DNA of 64,000 nt, taken from the NCBI GenBank assembly GCA_004556965.1, contig SFFE01000002.1, positions 310,001 to 374,000 of the forward strand, written 5' to 3'. Positions 7,680 to 16,533 of this stretch are shown here, in pieces; position 1 is the stretch's first letter, and every line of letters starts with the position of its first letter. This stretch comes from Clostridiales bacterium. Its GTDB lineage: Bacteria; Bacillota; Clostridia; Oscillospirales; Oscillospiraceae. The position numbers and the translations under genes are program-made. The notes below the pieces were generated by a model, which saw nothing but the letters and a program-made list of their open reading frames with translations, was not told where the DNA came from and made no database searches.

Positions 7680-8621
7680 CTACGATTGCTCCCAATCGGG
7701 CGCAAACAGGCCGCCCGCGCCGCCAGTGTGCAGGAACAGCACATTGTCGTCCGGCCGGAACGCGCCGTCGCGCGCCAGCCGCACGAGTCCCGCAAAGGCC
7801 TTGCCGGTGTAGCACGGGTCGAGCACAATGCCCTCCAGCCGCAGCATCAGCCGGATCGCCTCGTTGCCGGCTTCCGAGGGGATGGAGTAGCCGGGGCCGC
7901 ACATATCGAGTAGATCGAAAGCCGGCAGCCCGGCGTCCGTGCCGAGCAGTTCGGCCGCGCCGCGCATGAGCTCCGGCACGATCCGGTCAAACGGGTCGGA
8001 ATCCACCATTGCGGCGGTCACATGCGTGCCGGGGAGAAACAGCGCCGCGCCGAGGATCGTGCCGGCCGCCGTGCCGCCGGAGCCGCACGCGCACACGATG
8101 TGGTCAAAGCGTACGCCGCTTTCGGCGATCTCCCGCATGCAGTCCACATAGCCGAGCGTGCCGAGCGGATTCGACCCGCCGCAGGGGATCTTGTAGACGG
8201 ATTTGCCGCGCTCCGCCGCGATGCGGTCCATCTCCGTGTAGATCGCGTCATAGCTGTCGGTATCCACGAAGCGGACCTCCGCGCCCATGAGGCGGTTGAG
8301 GATCTGGTTGCCGCGGCAGGCGCAGACGCCGCGCTGTTTCAGCACGAGCACCGGCTCAAGGCCCAGGCGCAGCGCGCACGCCGCCGTGAGCATGGCATGA
8401 TTGGACTGCGCCTGCCCGGTCGTCATCACAAGCTCCGCGCCCTGGGTCTGCGCCTCCGCCAGCAGGTATTCCAGCTTGCGCACCTTGTTGCCGCCGAGCG
8501 CCACGCCGCAGAGGTCGTCGCGCTTGATCCATACGTTTGTGCCGAGCGCCCGGCTCATGTTCGGCAGCCGGTACATGGGCGTGGGGAACAGGCCGAGCGA
8601 TACTTTTGGATAGGTGTTCAT
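7680..8621 (-). CDS. D-cysteine desulfhydrase / ACC deaminase family PLP enzyme
   Basis: 313 residues, fold type II PLP enzyme. Signatures are IKRDDLCGVALGGNKVRKLE with the PLP lysine in GGNKVRK, TTGQAQSNHA, the phosphate-binding loop CGSGGTAAG and PCYTGKAFAG near the C-terminus. Family members deaminate D-cysteine to pyruvate, H2S and ammonia or act on 1-aminocyclopropane-1-carboxylate; which substrate is used here cannot be told. ATG 8621 is preceded by AGGAGG at 12 bases, within the end of the TetR gene, whose stop is only 7 bases away, so the two are co-transcribed. The gene may detoxify D-cysteine or release sulfide and pyruvate. Confidence 0.85.
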   Translation of the reverse strand: MNTYPKVSLGLFPTPMYRLPNMSRALGTNVWIKRDDLCGVALGGNKVRKLEYLLAEAQTQGAELVMTTGQAQSNHAMLTAACALRLGLEPVLVLKQRGVCACRGNQILNRLMGAEVRFVDTDSYDAIYTEMDRIAAERGKSVYKIPCGGSNPLGTLGYVDCMREIAESGVRFDHIVCACGSGGTAAGTILGAALFLPGTHVTAAMVDSDPFDRIVPELMRGAAELLGTDAGLPAFDLLDMCGPGYSIPSEAGNEAIRLMLRLEGIVLDPCYTGKAFAGLVRLARDGAFRPDDNVLFLHTGGAGGLFAPDWEQS

Positions 8622-8628
8622 GGTTCTG

Positions 8629-9201
8629 TCAAACCTCCTTTTGCTGTTCAGAGCCAATCCCCTGATAAAACAGGCGGATGATGAGCTGCGCGAGCGCCAG
8701 ATCGCTTTTGGCCATGCCGCTGCTGAGCCACTGGCGGATGATGCCGACGCAGCCGGTGAGCACGAAGGTCAGGACGAACGCGCTGTCCTCCTCGGAAAAC
8801 GCGCTGCCGCCCCGGAGCTTCAGCCCCAGCGCGTGTTCCACCAGCTCGCGCAGCAGCCGCTGAAAATACGTGTCGCTGTAGTCGCTGAGCAGCACGGAGC
8901 ACATGTCCGCATTCGCGCGGATGTACTGAAAAATTTTGCTCAGCATGGCGACGTCGTCCGTCTCGGCGTTCTCGGTCAGATACTGCTGAACGTCGTGGAT
9001 GAGTGATTCCTCGATCTCATGAAGCAGCGCGTAGGGATCGGCGTAGTGCGCGTAAAAGGTCGCGCGGTTGATATCCGCTCCGGTGCAGATCTCCTTGACT
9101 GTGATCTTTGCAATCGGCTTTTCTTTCAGCAGGGCAATGAAGCTCTCCCGAATGACCATTTTGGTATAGCGGACGCGCCGATCCAGCTTTTTTTCCTCCA
9201 T
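8629..9201 (-). CDS. TetR family transcriptional regulator
   Basis: 190 residues. N-terminal DNA-binding domain: VRYTKMVIRESFIALLKEKP then ITVKEICTGADINRATFYAHYAD, the classic TetR helix-turn-helix with NRxTFYxHY. The C-terminal helical ligand domain has TetR_C-like features. ATG 9201 is preceded by a weak GGTCGAAG site. It is co-transcribed with the PLP enzyme gene and divergent from the MMPL exporter gene at 9386, so it most likely represses the exporter operon and itself through the shared 180-bp intergenic region. The inducer is unknown. Confidence 0.88.
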   Translation of the reverse strand: MEEKKLDRRVRYTKMVIRESFIALLKEKPIAKITVKEICTGADINRATFYAHYADPYALLHEIEESLIHDVQQYLTENAETDDVAMLSKIFQYIRANADMCSVLLSDYSDTYFQRLLRELVEHALGLKLRGGSAFSEEDSAFVLTFVLTGCVGIIRQWLSSGMAKSDLALAQLIIRLFYQGIGSEQQKEV

Positions 9202-9302
9202 CTTCGACCTCCGTTCACAAAAAGTTTTCGATTGAAGGGGTCTGTTTTCCAACAAATCTTTGCGTTTTGTTTGGAAAATTTCGAAGCGCTGCAATCTGTC
9301 GG

Positions 9303-9331
9303 TTGCAGAGCCGACTTGCTGTCAGTATACT
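9303..9331 (+). promoter_or_regulatory. Promoter of the MMPL exporter operon
   Basis: TTGCAG (9303-9308) and TATACT (9326-9331) are 17 bases apart. The AT-rich stretch that follows (ACTATACATACGTA and AAAGTAAAC) is a plausible TetR operator region but no convincing long palindrome was seen. Confidence 0.65.
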
Positions 9332-9385
9332 ATACATACGTAAAAAAGTAAACACCGCGTTCGATAGTGGAAGGGAGGAAACGGT

Positions 9386-11464
9386 ATGGAGTGGCTCGCC
9401 CGGCAGATCACGGGGCACAGAAAGGGCATTGTCATCGTCACGCTCGTGCTCGTGGCGGCGCTGGCGCTGTGCGCGCTCGGACTGCGGACGAACAACAACA
9501 TGGCGGATTACCTCCCGGAGGACGCGGAGTCCACGATCGCGCTGAAATTGATGGAAGAGGAATTTTCCGGCGCGATGCCAAACGCCCGCGTGATGGTTTC
9601 GGACGTGACGGTGGCGCAGGCCCAGGACTACAAGGCGCGGCTGATGGAACTCGACGGCGTGCAGCTGGTCATGTGGCTGGACGATGTGGCCGATCTGAAG
9701 GAGCCGCTGGAAACGCTTGACCCCGCGACCGTGCAGGCCTATTACCGCGACGGCACGGCGCTGTTTTCCGTAGCGATCGAAACCGGCCGGGAGGTCGAAA
9801 CCGTCGAGGCCATTTATGCGCTGGACGACGCGCACACCTCCATTTCCGGCGACGCTGCGGGCGCTGCGTTTCAGGAGGCACTGGGTGATTCGGAAACGGC
9901 GCGTGCGATGCTGATTCTGGTCCCCATGATCCTCGCGATGCTCCTGCTTACGACGACCTCGTGGTTTGAGCCGGTGCTGTACCTCGGCGCGATCGGCGTG
10001 GCGATCGTCGTCAATCTGGGCGTCACGGCGCTGACCGGCGAGATCTCCTACGTCACCATGGCGGTCGCGCCGATTCTGCAGCTTGCCGTATCGCTGGACT
10101 ATGCCATTTTCCTGCTGCACAGCTTTGAAAAGCACCGGCAGGAGACGGACGATGTGTGCGTGGCCATGCAGCGCGCCATACGCTCGTCGTTCTCCTCCGT
10201 GGCCGCCAGCGCAGCGACGACGCTGTTTGGCTTCCTCGCGCTGCTGCTGATGAAATTCCGTATTGGGCCGGACATGGGCCGCGTGCTCGTGCAGGGCATC
10301 GTGTTCAGCTACCTCTCGGTCATGGTGTTTTTGCCGGCGCTCACGCTCTGCTGCTTCCGCGTGCTCGACCGCACGCGGCACCGCCGCTTTGTCCCGGAGC
10401 TGAAGGGCGCGGACCGCGTGCTGCGCCGGGTGCGCATACCGGCGCTGATCCTCGCCGCGCTGCTCGTTGTGCCGTGCTATCTGGCGCAAAGCCGCACCTC
10501 GTTTTTCTACGGCAACGGCACGCCGTCCACCGAGTCGCGCTACGGCAGCGACACGGCGCGCATCGACGCGCTGTTCGGGCAGGACGTAAGTCTGGTGGTG
10601 CTCGTACCGCGCGGGGAGCCGGCCAGGGAGCTGGCGCTTTGCCGCGAGCTGGAGCAGGTCGAGAACGTCGGCGGCGTCACGGCGTATGCGACGATGGTGG
10701 GCGCGGCCATCCCGCCGGACTACCTGGAGAGCGCCATTGTGCAGAACTTCTACGGCGAGCATTACGCGCGCATCATCCTCTCCTGCAACACGGAAGCGGA
10801 GGGGGACGAGGCCTTCGCCGTGGTGCAGCGCGTGCGCGACATCACCGCGCAGTATTACGACGAATCGTACACCTGCGGCCAGAGCGCGAACCTGTACGAC
10901 ATGAAGGTCGTCGTCTCATCGGACAATACCGTGGTGAATCTTGCGGCGGTGCTGGCCATCGCACTGACGCTGCTGGTCACGTTCCGCTCGCTCACGCTGC
11001 CGCTGATTCTGCTTTCCGTTATTGAGACGGCCATCTGGATCAACGCCTCGATCCCGTATTTTACGGATACGGCCTTCAGCTATATCGGTTATCTTGTCAT
11101 CAATACCGTGCAGCTCGGTGCGACGATCGACTATGCCATTCTCACGACCGACGGGTACATGCAGGAGCGGCGGCGCATGGGAAAGCGCGCTGCCGTGGCC
11201 GAGGTGCTGCGCAAGCACCTGCTGTCGGTGCTCGTTTCGGTGCTGACGCTGTCGCTCGCGGGCTTCTGTCTGTATTTCACGTCGTCGAACGTCATCGTAT
11301 CGTCGCTCGGTCTGCTGCTGGGACGCGGCACGCTGCTGTCGTGCTTCCTCGTCCTCTGCGTGCTGCCGGCGCTGCTGATGCTGTTTGACCGCGCGATCGG
11401 CAAGACCACGAAAAACGCGGGCTTTTTGGAAGAACATGCTTGGAAGGGAGCGGAACGACCATGA
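9386..11464 (+). CDS. MMPL/RND superfamily exporter
   Basis: 692 residues with an N-terminal membrane helix (about 14-34), a periplasm-type domain, a block of five helices (about 170-330, including SYVTMAVAPILQLAVSLDYAIFLLH with the conserved aspartate of the RND proton relay), a second extracytoplasmic domain and a second five-helix block (about 510-680, with NTVQLGATIDYAI). This is the duplicated architecture of MMPL transporters that move lipids or drugs by proton antiport. ATG 9386 follows GGGAGG. The stop overlaps the start of the next gene by four bases (ATGA), so the exporter and its secreted partner are coupled. Substrate unknown. Confidence 0.9.
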   Translation: MEWLARQITGHRKGIVIVTLVLVAALALCALGLRTNNNMADYLPEDAESTIALKLMEEEFSGAMPNARVMVSDVTVAQAQDYKARLMELDGVQLVMWLDDVADLKEPLETLDPATVQAYYRDGTALFSVAIETGREVETVEAIYALDDAHTSISGDAAGAAFQEALGDSETARAMLILVPMILAMLLLTTTSWFEPVLYLGAIGVAIVVNLGVTALTGEISYVTMAVAPILQLAVSLDYAIFLLHSFEKHRQETDDVCVAMQRAIRSSFSSVAASAATTLFGFLALLLMKFRIGPDMGRVLVQGIVFSYLSVMVFLPALTLCCFRVLDRTRHRRFVPELKGADRVLRRVRIPALILAALLVVPCYLAQSRTSFFYGNGTPSTESRYGSDTARIDALFGQDVSLVVLVPRGEPARELALCRELEQVENVGGVTAYATMVGAAIPPDYLESAIVQNFYGEHYARIILSCNTEAEGDEAFAVVQRVRDITAQYYDESYTCGQSANLYDMKVVVSSDNTVVNLAAVLAIALTLLVTFRSLTLPLILLSVIETAIWINASIPYFTDTAFSYIGYLVINTVQLGATIDYAILTTDGYMQERRRMGKRAAVAEVLRKHLLSVLVSVLTLSLAGFCLYFTSSNVIVSSLGLLLGRGTLLSCFLVLCVLPALLMLFDRAIGKTTKNAGFLEEHAWKGAERP

Positions 11465-13287
11465 TGAAGCGGATCATTGCCGGGTGCATGACGGCGGCGC
11501 TGTGCGCCGTGCTGCTGCTGGCACCGGGCGTGCAGGCGGCGGAGCAGGCCGAGCAGATGGGGACGCTCGGCACGATTGCCGCCCGCGAGGAGGTCATTTA
11601 CTCCATCCTCGACGGGGAGGGCGCCGTGCAGTCGGTGTACGCGGTGAACATCCTCGACGTGACCGAGCCGGGGGCGATCAGCGATTCCGGCGACTATACC
11701 GAGGTCACAAATCTCACGAACCTGCGCGATCTCACGTATCACGACGGCCGAATGACCACCGTGGCCGATGCGGGAAAGTTTTATTATCAGGGCACGCTGG
11801 AGAGCAAGGAGCTGCCGTGGAACTTTGCCATCGCCTATTACCTTGACGGGGTGAAGACGCCGCCGTCAGAGCTGCCCGGCGCGGACGGCCATCTGGAGCT
11901 GCGCATTGAAACCACGCGCAACGACGCGGCGGACGCCTCATTCTTTGCGCATTACATGCTGCAGATCACGGTCACGCTCGACACGGAGCTGTGTGACAAC
12001 ATTCAGGCGCCGGGCGGTACGATTGCCAACGCGGGCAGCGATAAAATGATTACCTTTACCGTCATGCCGGGGCAGGATGGAAGCATGACCGTGTCCGCGG
12101 ATGTGACGGCGTTTGAAATGACCGGTATCTCGTTCGCGGCCGTCCCGTTTTCCATGTCGTTTGATCTGGGCGGTCTGTCGGAGCTGACCTCCGGCTTTAC
12201 ATCGCTGACCGATGCGGTGCAGCAGCTCGACGACGGCATTGCCGCGCTGCGCGACGGCGCCGCCGCCCTCAGTGACGGCGCGGACGCGCTCAGCGACGGT
12301 TCAGGCGAATTCCATACCGGACTGCAGACGCTCAGCAGCAATTCCGCCGCGCTCACCGAAGCGTCCGGCCAGATTCTGAGCGCGATGCAGATGATCGACC
12401 GCCTGCTGTCGCTCGCGGACCTGGAGAAGATCGACTGTTCGGTGCTGGAGGAAGCGTTTCAGGCGCTGACACGGTTGGGCAACGCGCTGACCGGCACCGT
12501 CTCCGGCTTCCGGCAGCTTGCCGGGCGTTACGCACAGGCGTGCGACGCGATGGACGCCGCGATCGCGGCCATTCCGGACGCCGTGCTCTCGGACGAGACG
12601 CTCGCATCGCTGCGCGCGGAAAATTCCGATCAGGCGCAGGCGCTGCAAACGCTGCTGGACAGCTACCGGGCGGCGCAGAACGTCAAAGCGACGTATGCCG
12701 AAACGCGCGGCGTCTATGAGGAGCTGCGCAGCAGGCTGACGGAGCTGGCCGAGGCGTTCGGCGCAATGTCCGATCTGGTTGGAAGCACACATTCGGCGAT
12801 GCGCACGCTGCTGGGCAGCGACGTCTTGACCTCCATTTCGGAAATGCAGAGCGGCTTTCATGCTCTGTCGGACGGGTACCGGCAGTTCCATGAAGGGCTG
12901 CTGGCGTATACCGGCGGTGTGGACCAGCTCGCGTCGGGCTATTCCGGCCTGAACGACGGCACCGCCCAGCTTGCCGACGGTACGGCGCAGCTCGCGGACG
13001 GCGTCAGCACCTATGCCGAGGGCATGCACACGTTCACGCTGGCGGCGCAGCAGATCCCCGGCCTGATTCAGGCGAAGATCAGCGACCTGCTCGCAACGTT
13101 CGGCGGCGGTAATTTTACGCCGGTGTCGTTCGTCTCGCCAGAGAACGAGAACGTCCGGGCGGTGCAGTTCGTCATCAAGTCGGCGGACATCCGGCTGGAT
13201 CCCACGCCGGTCGTGGAGCCGACCCCGCCCGACGAGACGATCTGGACGCGGCTGCGCGCACTGTTTACAAAGAAGGCTGCAGAATAA
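11461..13287 (+). CDS. Secreted YhgE/Pip-like heptad-repeat protein, partner of the MMPL exporter
   Basis: 608 residues. A signal peptide (MMKRIIAGCM to about residue 27, ending APGVQA) precedes a beta-rich region to about 250, then a long helical region with LxDGxxALxDG-type heptads (ALRDGAAALSDGADALSDG, LNDGTAQLADGTAQLADG) like those of YhgE/phage-infection proteins. No C-terminal membrane helix is seen, so it is probably held by the exporter or free outside. The start lies in the ATGA overlap with the exporter gene; ATG 11464 is an alternative. MMPL exporters with such neighbours are known in Firmicutes; the role (extracytoplasmic periplasm-spanning adaptor, or cargo capture) is inference. 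Confidence 0.8.
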   Translation: MMKRIIAGCMTAALCAVLLLAPGVQAAEQAEQMGTLGTIAAREEVIYSILDGEGAVQSVYAVNILDVTEPGAISDSGDYTEVTNLTNLRDLTYHDGRMTTVADAGKFYYQGTLESKELPWNFAIAYYLDGVKTPPSELPGADGHLELRIETTRNDAADASFFAHYMLQITVTLDTELCDNIQAPGGTIANAGSDKMITFTVMPGQDGSMTVSADVTAFEMTGISFAAVPFSMSFDLGGLSELTSGFTSLTDAVQQLDDGIAALRDGAAALSDGADALSDGSGEFHTGLQTLSSNSAALTEASGQILSAMQMIDRLLSLADLEKIDCSVLEEAFQALTRLGNALTGTVSGFRQLAGRYAQACDAMDAAIAAIPDAVLSDETLASLRAENSDQAQALQTLLDSYRAAQNVKATYAETRGVYEELRSRLTELAEAFGAMSDLVGSTHSAMRTLLGSDVLTSISEMQSGFHALSDGYRQFHEGLLAYTGGVDQLASGYSGLNDGTAQLADGTAQLADGVSTYAEGMHTFTLAAQQIPGLIQAKISDLLATFGGGNFTPVSFVSPENENVRAVQFVIKSADIRLDPTPVVEPTPPDETIWTRLRALFTKKAAE

Positions 13288-13291
13288 ACAC

Positions 13292-13326
13292 AAACGGCCC
13301 GGCAGGAAGTGACCTGCCGGGCCGTT
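13292..13326 (+). terminator. Terminator of the MMPL operon
   Basis: A 14-bp GC-rich stem with arm AACGGCCCGGCAGG and a 6-base loop ends in TTTTC, five bases after the stop codon. Confidence 0.85.
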
Positions 13327-13353
13327 TTCGCGCAGAGACGGAGGCGGCATGTA

Positions 13354-13382
13354 TTGACAAAAACCGCAAAGCCTAGTACATT
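13354..13382 (+). promoter_or_regulatory. Promoter of the PP2C phosphatase gene
   Basis: Consensus TTGACA (13354-13359) and TACATT (13377-13382) are 17 bases apart. Transcription would start near 13389, leaving a leader of only about 30 bases before the apparent ATT start. Confidence 0.75.
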
Positions 13383-13418
13383 ATATGGTAATCAGCAACG
13401 CGGAATGGGGGGAGACCC

Positions 13419-14645
13419 ATTAAAACGCTCAGTTATGCGCAGACCAACATCGGCCCCGCACGGCCGAACAACGAGGATAATTATTACTGCAACGGCAGCT
13501 ACAAGCAAAACGCGCAGTCGCCAGTGGAGGAGCTGGTCAGCGCGCCGGAGGGGGACGGCCTGCTCTTTGGCGTGTTCGACGGCATGGGCGGTGAGGCGCG
13601 CGGCGAGGAGGCCGCGCTGGCCTGTGCGCGCACGCTCTCCGCGTTCCAGAGCCGGGACATGCAGTATGAGGCGCCCGCCTATTTCGAGCAGGCGAACGCC
13701 GCTGTGTGCGAGATCAGCCGCAGCGGCGGCGCAGCCAGCGGCTCCACGGCGGCGGTCGCATATTTCCGGGGAAACCGGCTGTTTGCCTGCAACCTTGGCG
13801 ACAGCCGCATTTATTTCTGGCATGCGGGCGAGCTGCGCCGCCTGTCCAGAGACCATACGAAGTATCAGCAGATGGTGGACGACGGCTTTTTGAAACCCGA
13901 AGAGGGCGTGGAATACCACGAAAAGCACACGCTTACGCAGTATCTCGGCATGAGCGGCGCGCAGCAGCGGCTTGCGCCGCATTTTGCCGTGTCTGTCTCC
14001 CTGCAGCCGGGCGACCGCGTAATTTTGTGCAGCGACGGCCTGACCGGCCGCCTTTCGGACGCACAGCTTGCAGACACGCTGGGCGCTGGCCTGCCGCTGG
14101 AGCAGACGGGGCGTCAACTGGTGCAGCAGGCGCTGGACGCCGGGGAGCGCGATAATATCACCGTCGTCTTGGTTGAGGTTGCCGCGCTGGGCGCCGAAAC
14201 ACTTCCGGAGGAAGCGGTTCCGCCGCCGCCTGCGCAGGATCTGACGCAGACCCGGCGGTTTGAAGTGCCGCCTGAGAAAATTGCCGCGCAGCAGGAGGCA
14301 CAGCGCAAAAAGCGGCGGAAAGAGCTTCGCCGTGAGATCTGGATGATTGTGTTGGTCACGCTTGCGGTGCTGGCTTTGGTCGGCGGGATCTTGTATGTGT
14401 CGCTCTTCCGGTCGATTCAGAACGCGCGATCGGCGAACACACCCGCACCGGAGTCGGAGCACTCCGCCGCGCCCGTGCAGACCGAGGAGCCGGTCACACC
14501 CGTGCAGACTGTAGAGCCGTTTCCTGACATAGACATTCAACAGCCGTTTCCTCCGAGCCTTCCGGACTTTGAAATTACGCCTGAGGCGGAGGCGGAACTC
14601 CAGAAAAGCCTGGAGGAGAACCCCGCAAATATGAGAAGACCATAA
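13419..14645 (+). CDS. PP2C family serine/threonine phosphatase with C-terminal membrane anchor (apparent ATT start)
   Basis: 408 residues if read from ATT 13419. Metal-binding PP2C motifs are ARPNNEDNY (D20), FDGMGG (D54), LGDSRIYFW, SRDHT, CSDGLTG and RDNITVVLVEV. A basic stretch (KKRRKELRRE) and one membrane helix (about 310-330) put the catalytic domain inside and a short Pro/Glu-rich tail outside. It probably reverses Hanks-type kinase phosphorylation, but no kinase gene adjoins. The essential RxxNED motif lies upstream of every in-frame ATG/GTG/TTG (first is GTG 13524), and a stop at 13388 bounds the frame; ATT 13419 with GGGGGGAG four bases upstream is the only sensible start, unless a one-base deletion separates it from ATG 13396. 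Confidence 0.82.
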   Translation: MKTLSYAQTNIGPARPNNEDNYYCNGSYKQNAQSPVEELVSAPEGDGLLFGVFDGMGGEARGEEAALACARTLSAFQSRDMQYEAPAYFEQANAAVCEISRSGGAASGSTAAVAYFRGNRLFACNLGDSRIYFWHAGELRRLSRDHTKYQQMVDDGFLKPEEGVEYHEKHTLTQYLGMSGAQQRLAPHFAVSVSLQPGDRVILCSDGLTGRLSDAQLADTLGAGLPLEQTGRQLVQQALDAGERDNITVVLVEVAALGAETLPEEAVPPPPAQDLTQTRRFEVPPEKIAAQQEAQRKKRRKELRREIWMIVLVTLAVLALVGGILYVSLFRSIQNARSANTPAPESEHSAAPVQTEEPVTPVQTVEPFPDIDIQQPFPPSLPDFEITPEAEAELQKSLEENPANMRRP

Positions 14646-14653
14646 ATTGGCGG

Positions 14654-14682
14654 TTGACGGTGCATTCCGGATTGACTATAAT
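14654..14682 (+). promoter_or_regulatory. Strong promoter of the small membrane protein gene
   Basis: TTGACG (14654-14659) and perfect TATAAT (14677-14682) with a 17-base spacer. Confidence 0.85.
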
Positions 14683-14733
14683 GTAACTAACAGTGTCGAA
14701 TTGTGACACCACAGACATTGGGGAGGGTTGCGG

Positions 14734-14952
14734 ATGGCCAAGACGGAAACCAGTTTGCAGGCACGGCCTGCGGCAGACCACCGGCTGTTTTTGAAGCTGT
14801 ACCACCGCTATCTGCATGAAACGTCAGAGCCGGTGTATGAGACTGTCGCGGAGCCGGAGGAGGATCGGAAGCTGACGCTGTTTCTGGCGCTTGCGCCGAT
14901 GGTGATGGCGTTTCTTTATCTGATGCTTGTGTCGTGCTTCCTTTTCTTTTGA
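14734..14952 (+). CDS. Small single-helix membrane protein of unknown function
   Basis: 72 residues: a charged N-terminal part (KTETSLQARPAAD, then ETSEPVYETVAEPEEDRK) and one C-terminal hydrophobic helix (about 49-72, LTLFLALAPMVMAFLYLML) that ends the protein, so it is a tail-anchored type. ATG 14734 has GGGGAGGG six bases upstream; the nearer TTG 14728 touches the ribosome site and is rejected. It has its own near-consensus promoter and a bidirectional terminator, so it is a monocistronic gene. No family recognised. It lies between PP2C and SLH-amidase genes, which hints at an envelope role but nothing more. Confidence 0.8.
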   Translation: MAKTETSLQARPAADHRLFLKLYHRYLHETSEPVYETVAEPEEDRKLTLFLALAPMVMAFLYLMLVSCFLFF

Positions 14953-14964
14953 AGCACAGCAGAC

Positions 14965-15002
14965 AAAAAACGCAGGAGCGAACCTTCGCTCCTGCGTTTT
15001 TT
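14965..15002. terminator. Bidirectional terminator between converging genes
   Basis: Symmetric hairpin with stem AAAAAACGCAGGAGCGAA and its complement; A and T tracts flank both sides, serving the plus-strand small gene (stop 14952) and the minus-strand amidase gene (stop 15004). Confidence 0.92.
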
Positions 15003-15003
15003 G

Positions 15004-16455
15004 TTATGCGGCTGGAATGGGCTCCGCCGGCGCTTGCGCCGCTTCGTCCGGCTCCGCTGGTGCTGCGTTTGCAGCCTCCTGCGTCACCGGTACTTCTGGT
15101 TCCGCCGGCAGCGTCTCAGGCTCTGCTTCGGCGCGCGCGCCGTCATAATTGTTCAGACGGCCCAGAACGACGCAAGCCTCTGCACGGGTGGCTCCGGTCT
15201 GCGGGTCAAAGCAGTCGCCGCGCCCGTTGAGCAGCCCGGTTTCAAAGCAGAACAGCACATCGTCCAGCGCCCACCCGCCGATGCTGCTGAGATCCTGGAT
15301 CTGGCTGCTGACGGCTTCGCCGCTGTATGTGGTGTCGAATCCGATGCTCTTGAGATATCTGGCCATGATGCAGGCCATCTGCTCGCGTGTGATGTTTTCA
15401 TCCGGGCGGAAGGTGCCGTCCGGGAAGCCATCGACGATGCCGGACGCGGTCGCCCACTGTACGTAGGGGGCATAGTAGTCCGATACGCTGACGTCCGGGA
15501 AGGTGCTTTCGGAAACCTGCGTCAGATCCGCGCCGCTGAGCCTACCGAGCATCGTAACGAACATGGCGCGCGTGAGCGTTACATCCGGCCGGAAGGTCTG
15601 ATCCTCAAAGCCGTTGATCCATCCTGCCACAATTGCAGCGTCGATGGCTTCGTGCGCCCAGTGCGAGCGGTAGTCAATCAGGCAGTAGACGTTCCCGGCC
15701 AGCTCCGCGTCCGTCTTTTTCTCCAGACCATAGTAGTTGGCGATGCCCTTGGCGTCCGCCAGCGCGAGCGCCCGGATTTTCGCGTCGCTGCTGAGGAAAT
15801 TGCTGCAGTCAGAATCATTGTTGATGAAGCAGTGCTCTACAATCATGGACGGGATGCTGCGCCACAGACCGTAGCGCACGATGCCGTAATAGTCCGAGAT
15901 GGTGCCGTTGGGATTCTGGGTGTCGATAGAATTGCGCGTCATCAGGCCGTTGTTTTGGATGCCGAGCTTGCCAAGCTCACTGAGGATGTTCAGCCCGATG
16001 GCGGAGCCCGTGTCGGCCACGGCCTTGTTATAATTACCGTTGCTGACGAGCACATACGCGCCGCGCGCCTGATTCGGCGAAGCCGTCGAATTCAGATGCA
16101 GGCTCACGAGCAGATCGGCATAATTTTTTGCTGCAAATTCCACCCGCGGCAGGATCTGCCCAACCGGAGTGACATTCTCGCCGGGGCCATTGTCGGTACG
16201 CGTCAGCGACACGCGCACGTTGCGGTAAGTTTCCAGTTCCTCTTTGAGGTACAGCGCGAGCTTCATGGCGATATCGCGCTCAACGTAATTTCGGTAGACC
16301 GCGCCGCTGTCCGTGTCGCCGTGGCCGGGATCAAGCGTGATGAACAGCCAGCCTTCCGACGCGACAAGCTGCGGGGATTCGGTCGCCAGAGCGCCGGGGC
16401 ACAGCAGCGCCACGCACAGGACGGCCGCCAGAATTGCAGAAAGAAATCGTTTCAT
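15004..16455 (-). CDS. N-acetylmuramoyl-L-alanine amidase (Amidase_3) with three SLH repeats
   Basis: 483 residues. Signal peptide (MKRFLSAILAAVLCVALL to about 24), then an Amidase_3 domain (about 30-225) with zinc/catalytic motifs DPGHGDTDSG, ERDIAMKLA, VSLHLNST and VEHCFINND, then three SLH repeats (about 245-430; GFEDQTFRPDVTLTRA, GFPDGTFRPDENITRE, a diverged third) and an unusual Glu/Pro/Ala-rich tail of about 45 residues. It should cleave the stem peptide from muramic acid at the cell surface while held to wall polymer. ATG 16455 opens a textbook signal peptide but has no ribosome site; the only AAAGGAGG (about 16497-16504) serves an ATG at 16492 in another frame. Promoter TTGCTT-17-TATAAT is upstream. 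Confidence 0.9.
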   Translation of the reverse strand: MKRFLSAILAAVLCVALLCPGALATESPQLVASEGWLFITLDPGHGDTDSGAVYRNYVERDIAMKLALYLKEELETYRNVRVSLTRTDNGPGENVTPVGQILPRVEFAAKNYADLLVSLHLNSTASPNQARGAYVLVSNGNYNKAVADTGSAIGLNILSELGKLGIQNNGLMTRNSIDTQNPNGTISDYYGIVRYGLWRSIPSMIVEHCFINNDSDCSNFLSSDAKIRALALADAKGIANYYGLEKKTDAELAGNVYCLIDYRSHWAHEAIDAAIVAGWINGFEDQTFRPDVTLTRAMFVTMLGRLSGADLTQVSESTFPDVSVSDYYAPYVQWATASGIVDGFPDGTFRPDENITREQMACIMARYLKSIGFDTTYSGEAVSSQIQDLSSIGGWALDDVLFCFETGLLNGRGDCFDPQTGATRAEACVVLGRLNNYDGARAEAEPETLPAEPEVPVTQEAANAAPAEPDEAAQAPAEPIPAA

Positions 16456-16533
16456 GGGAATATGTAGGGAAGTACGGCGCTGAGCACCGCATGCCCGCCT
16501 CCTTTTCTCCGGGATTTTCAAAGGTAGAATTTC

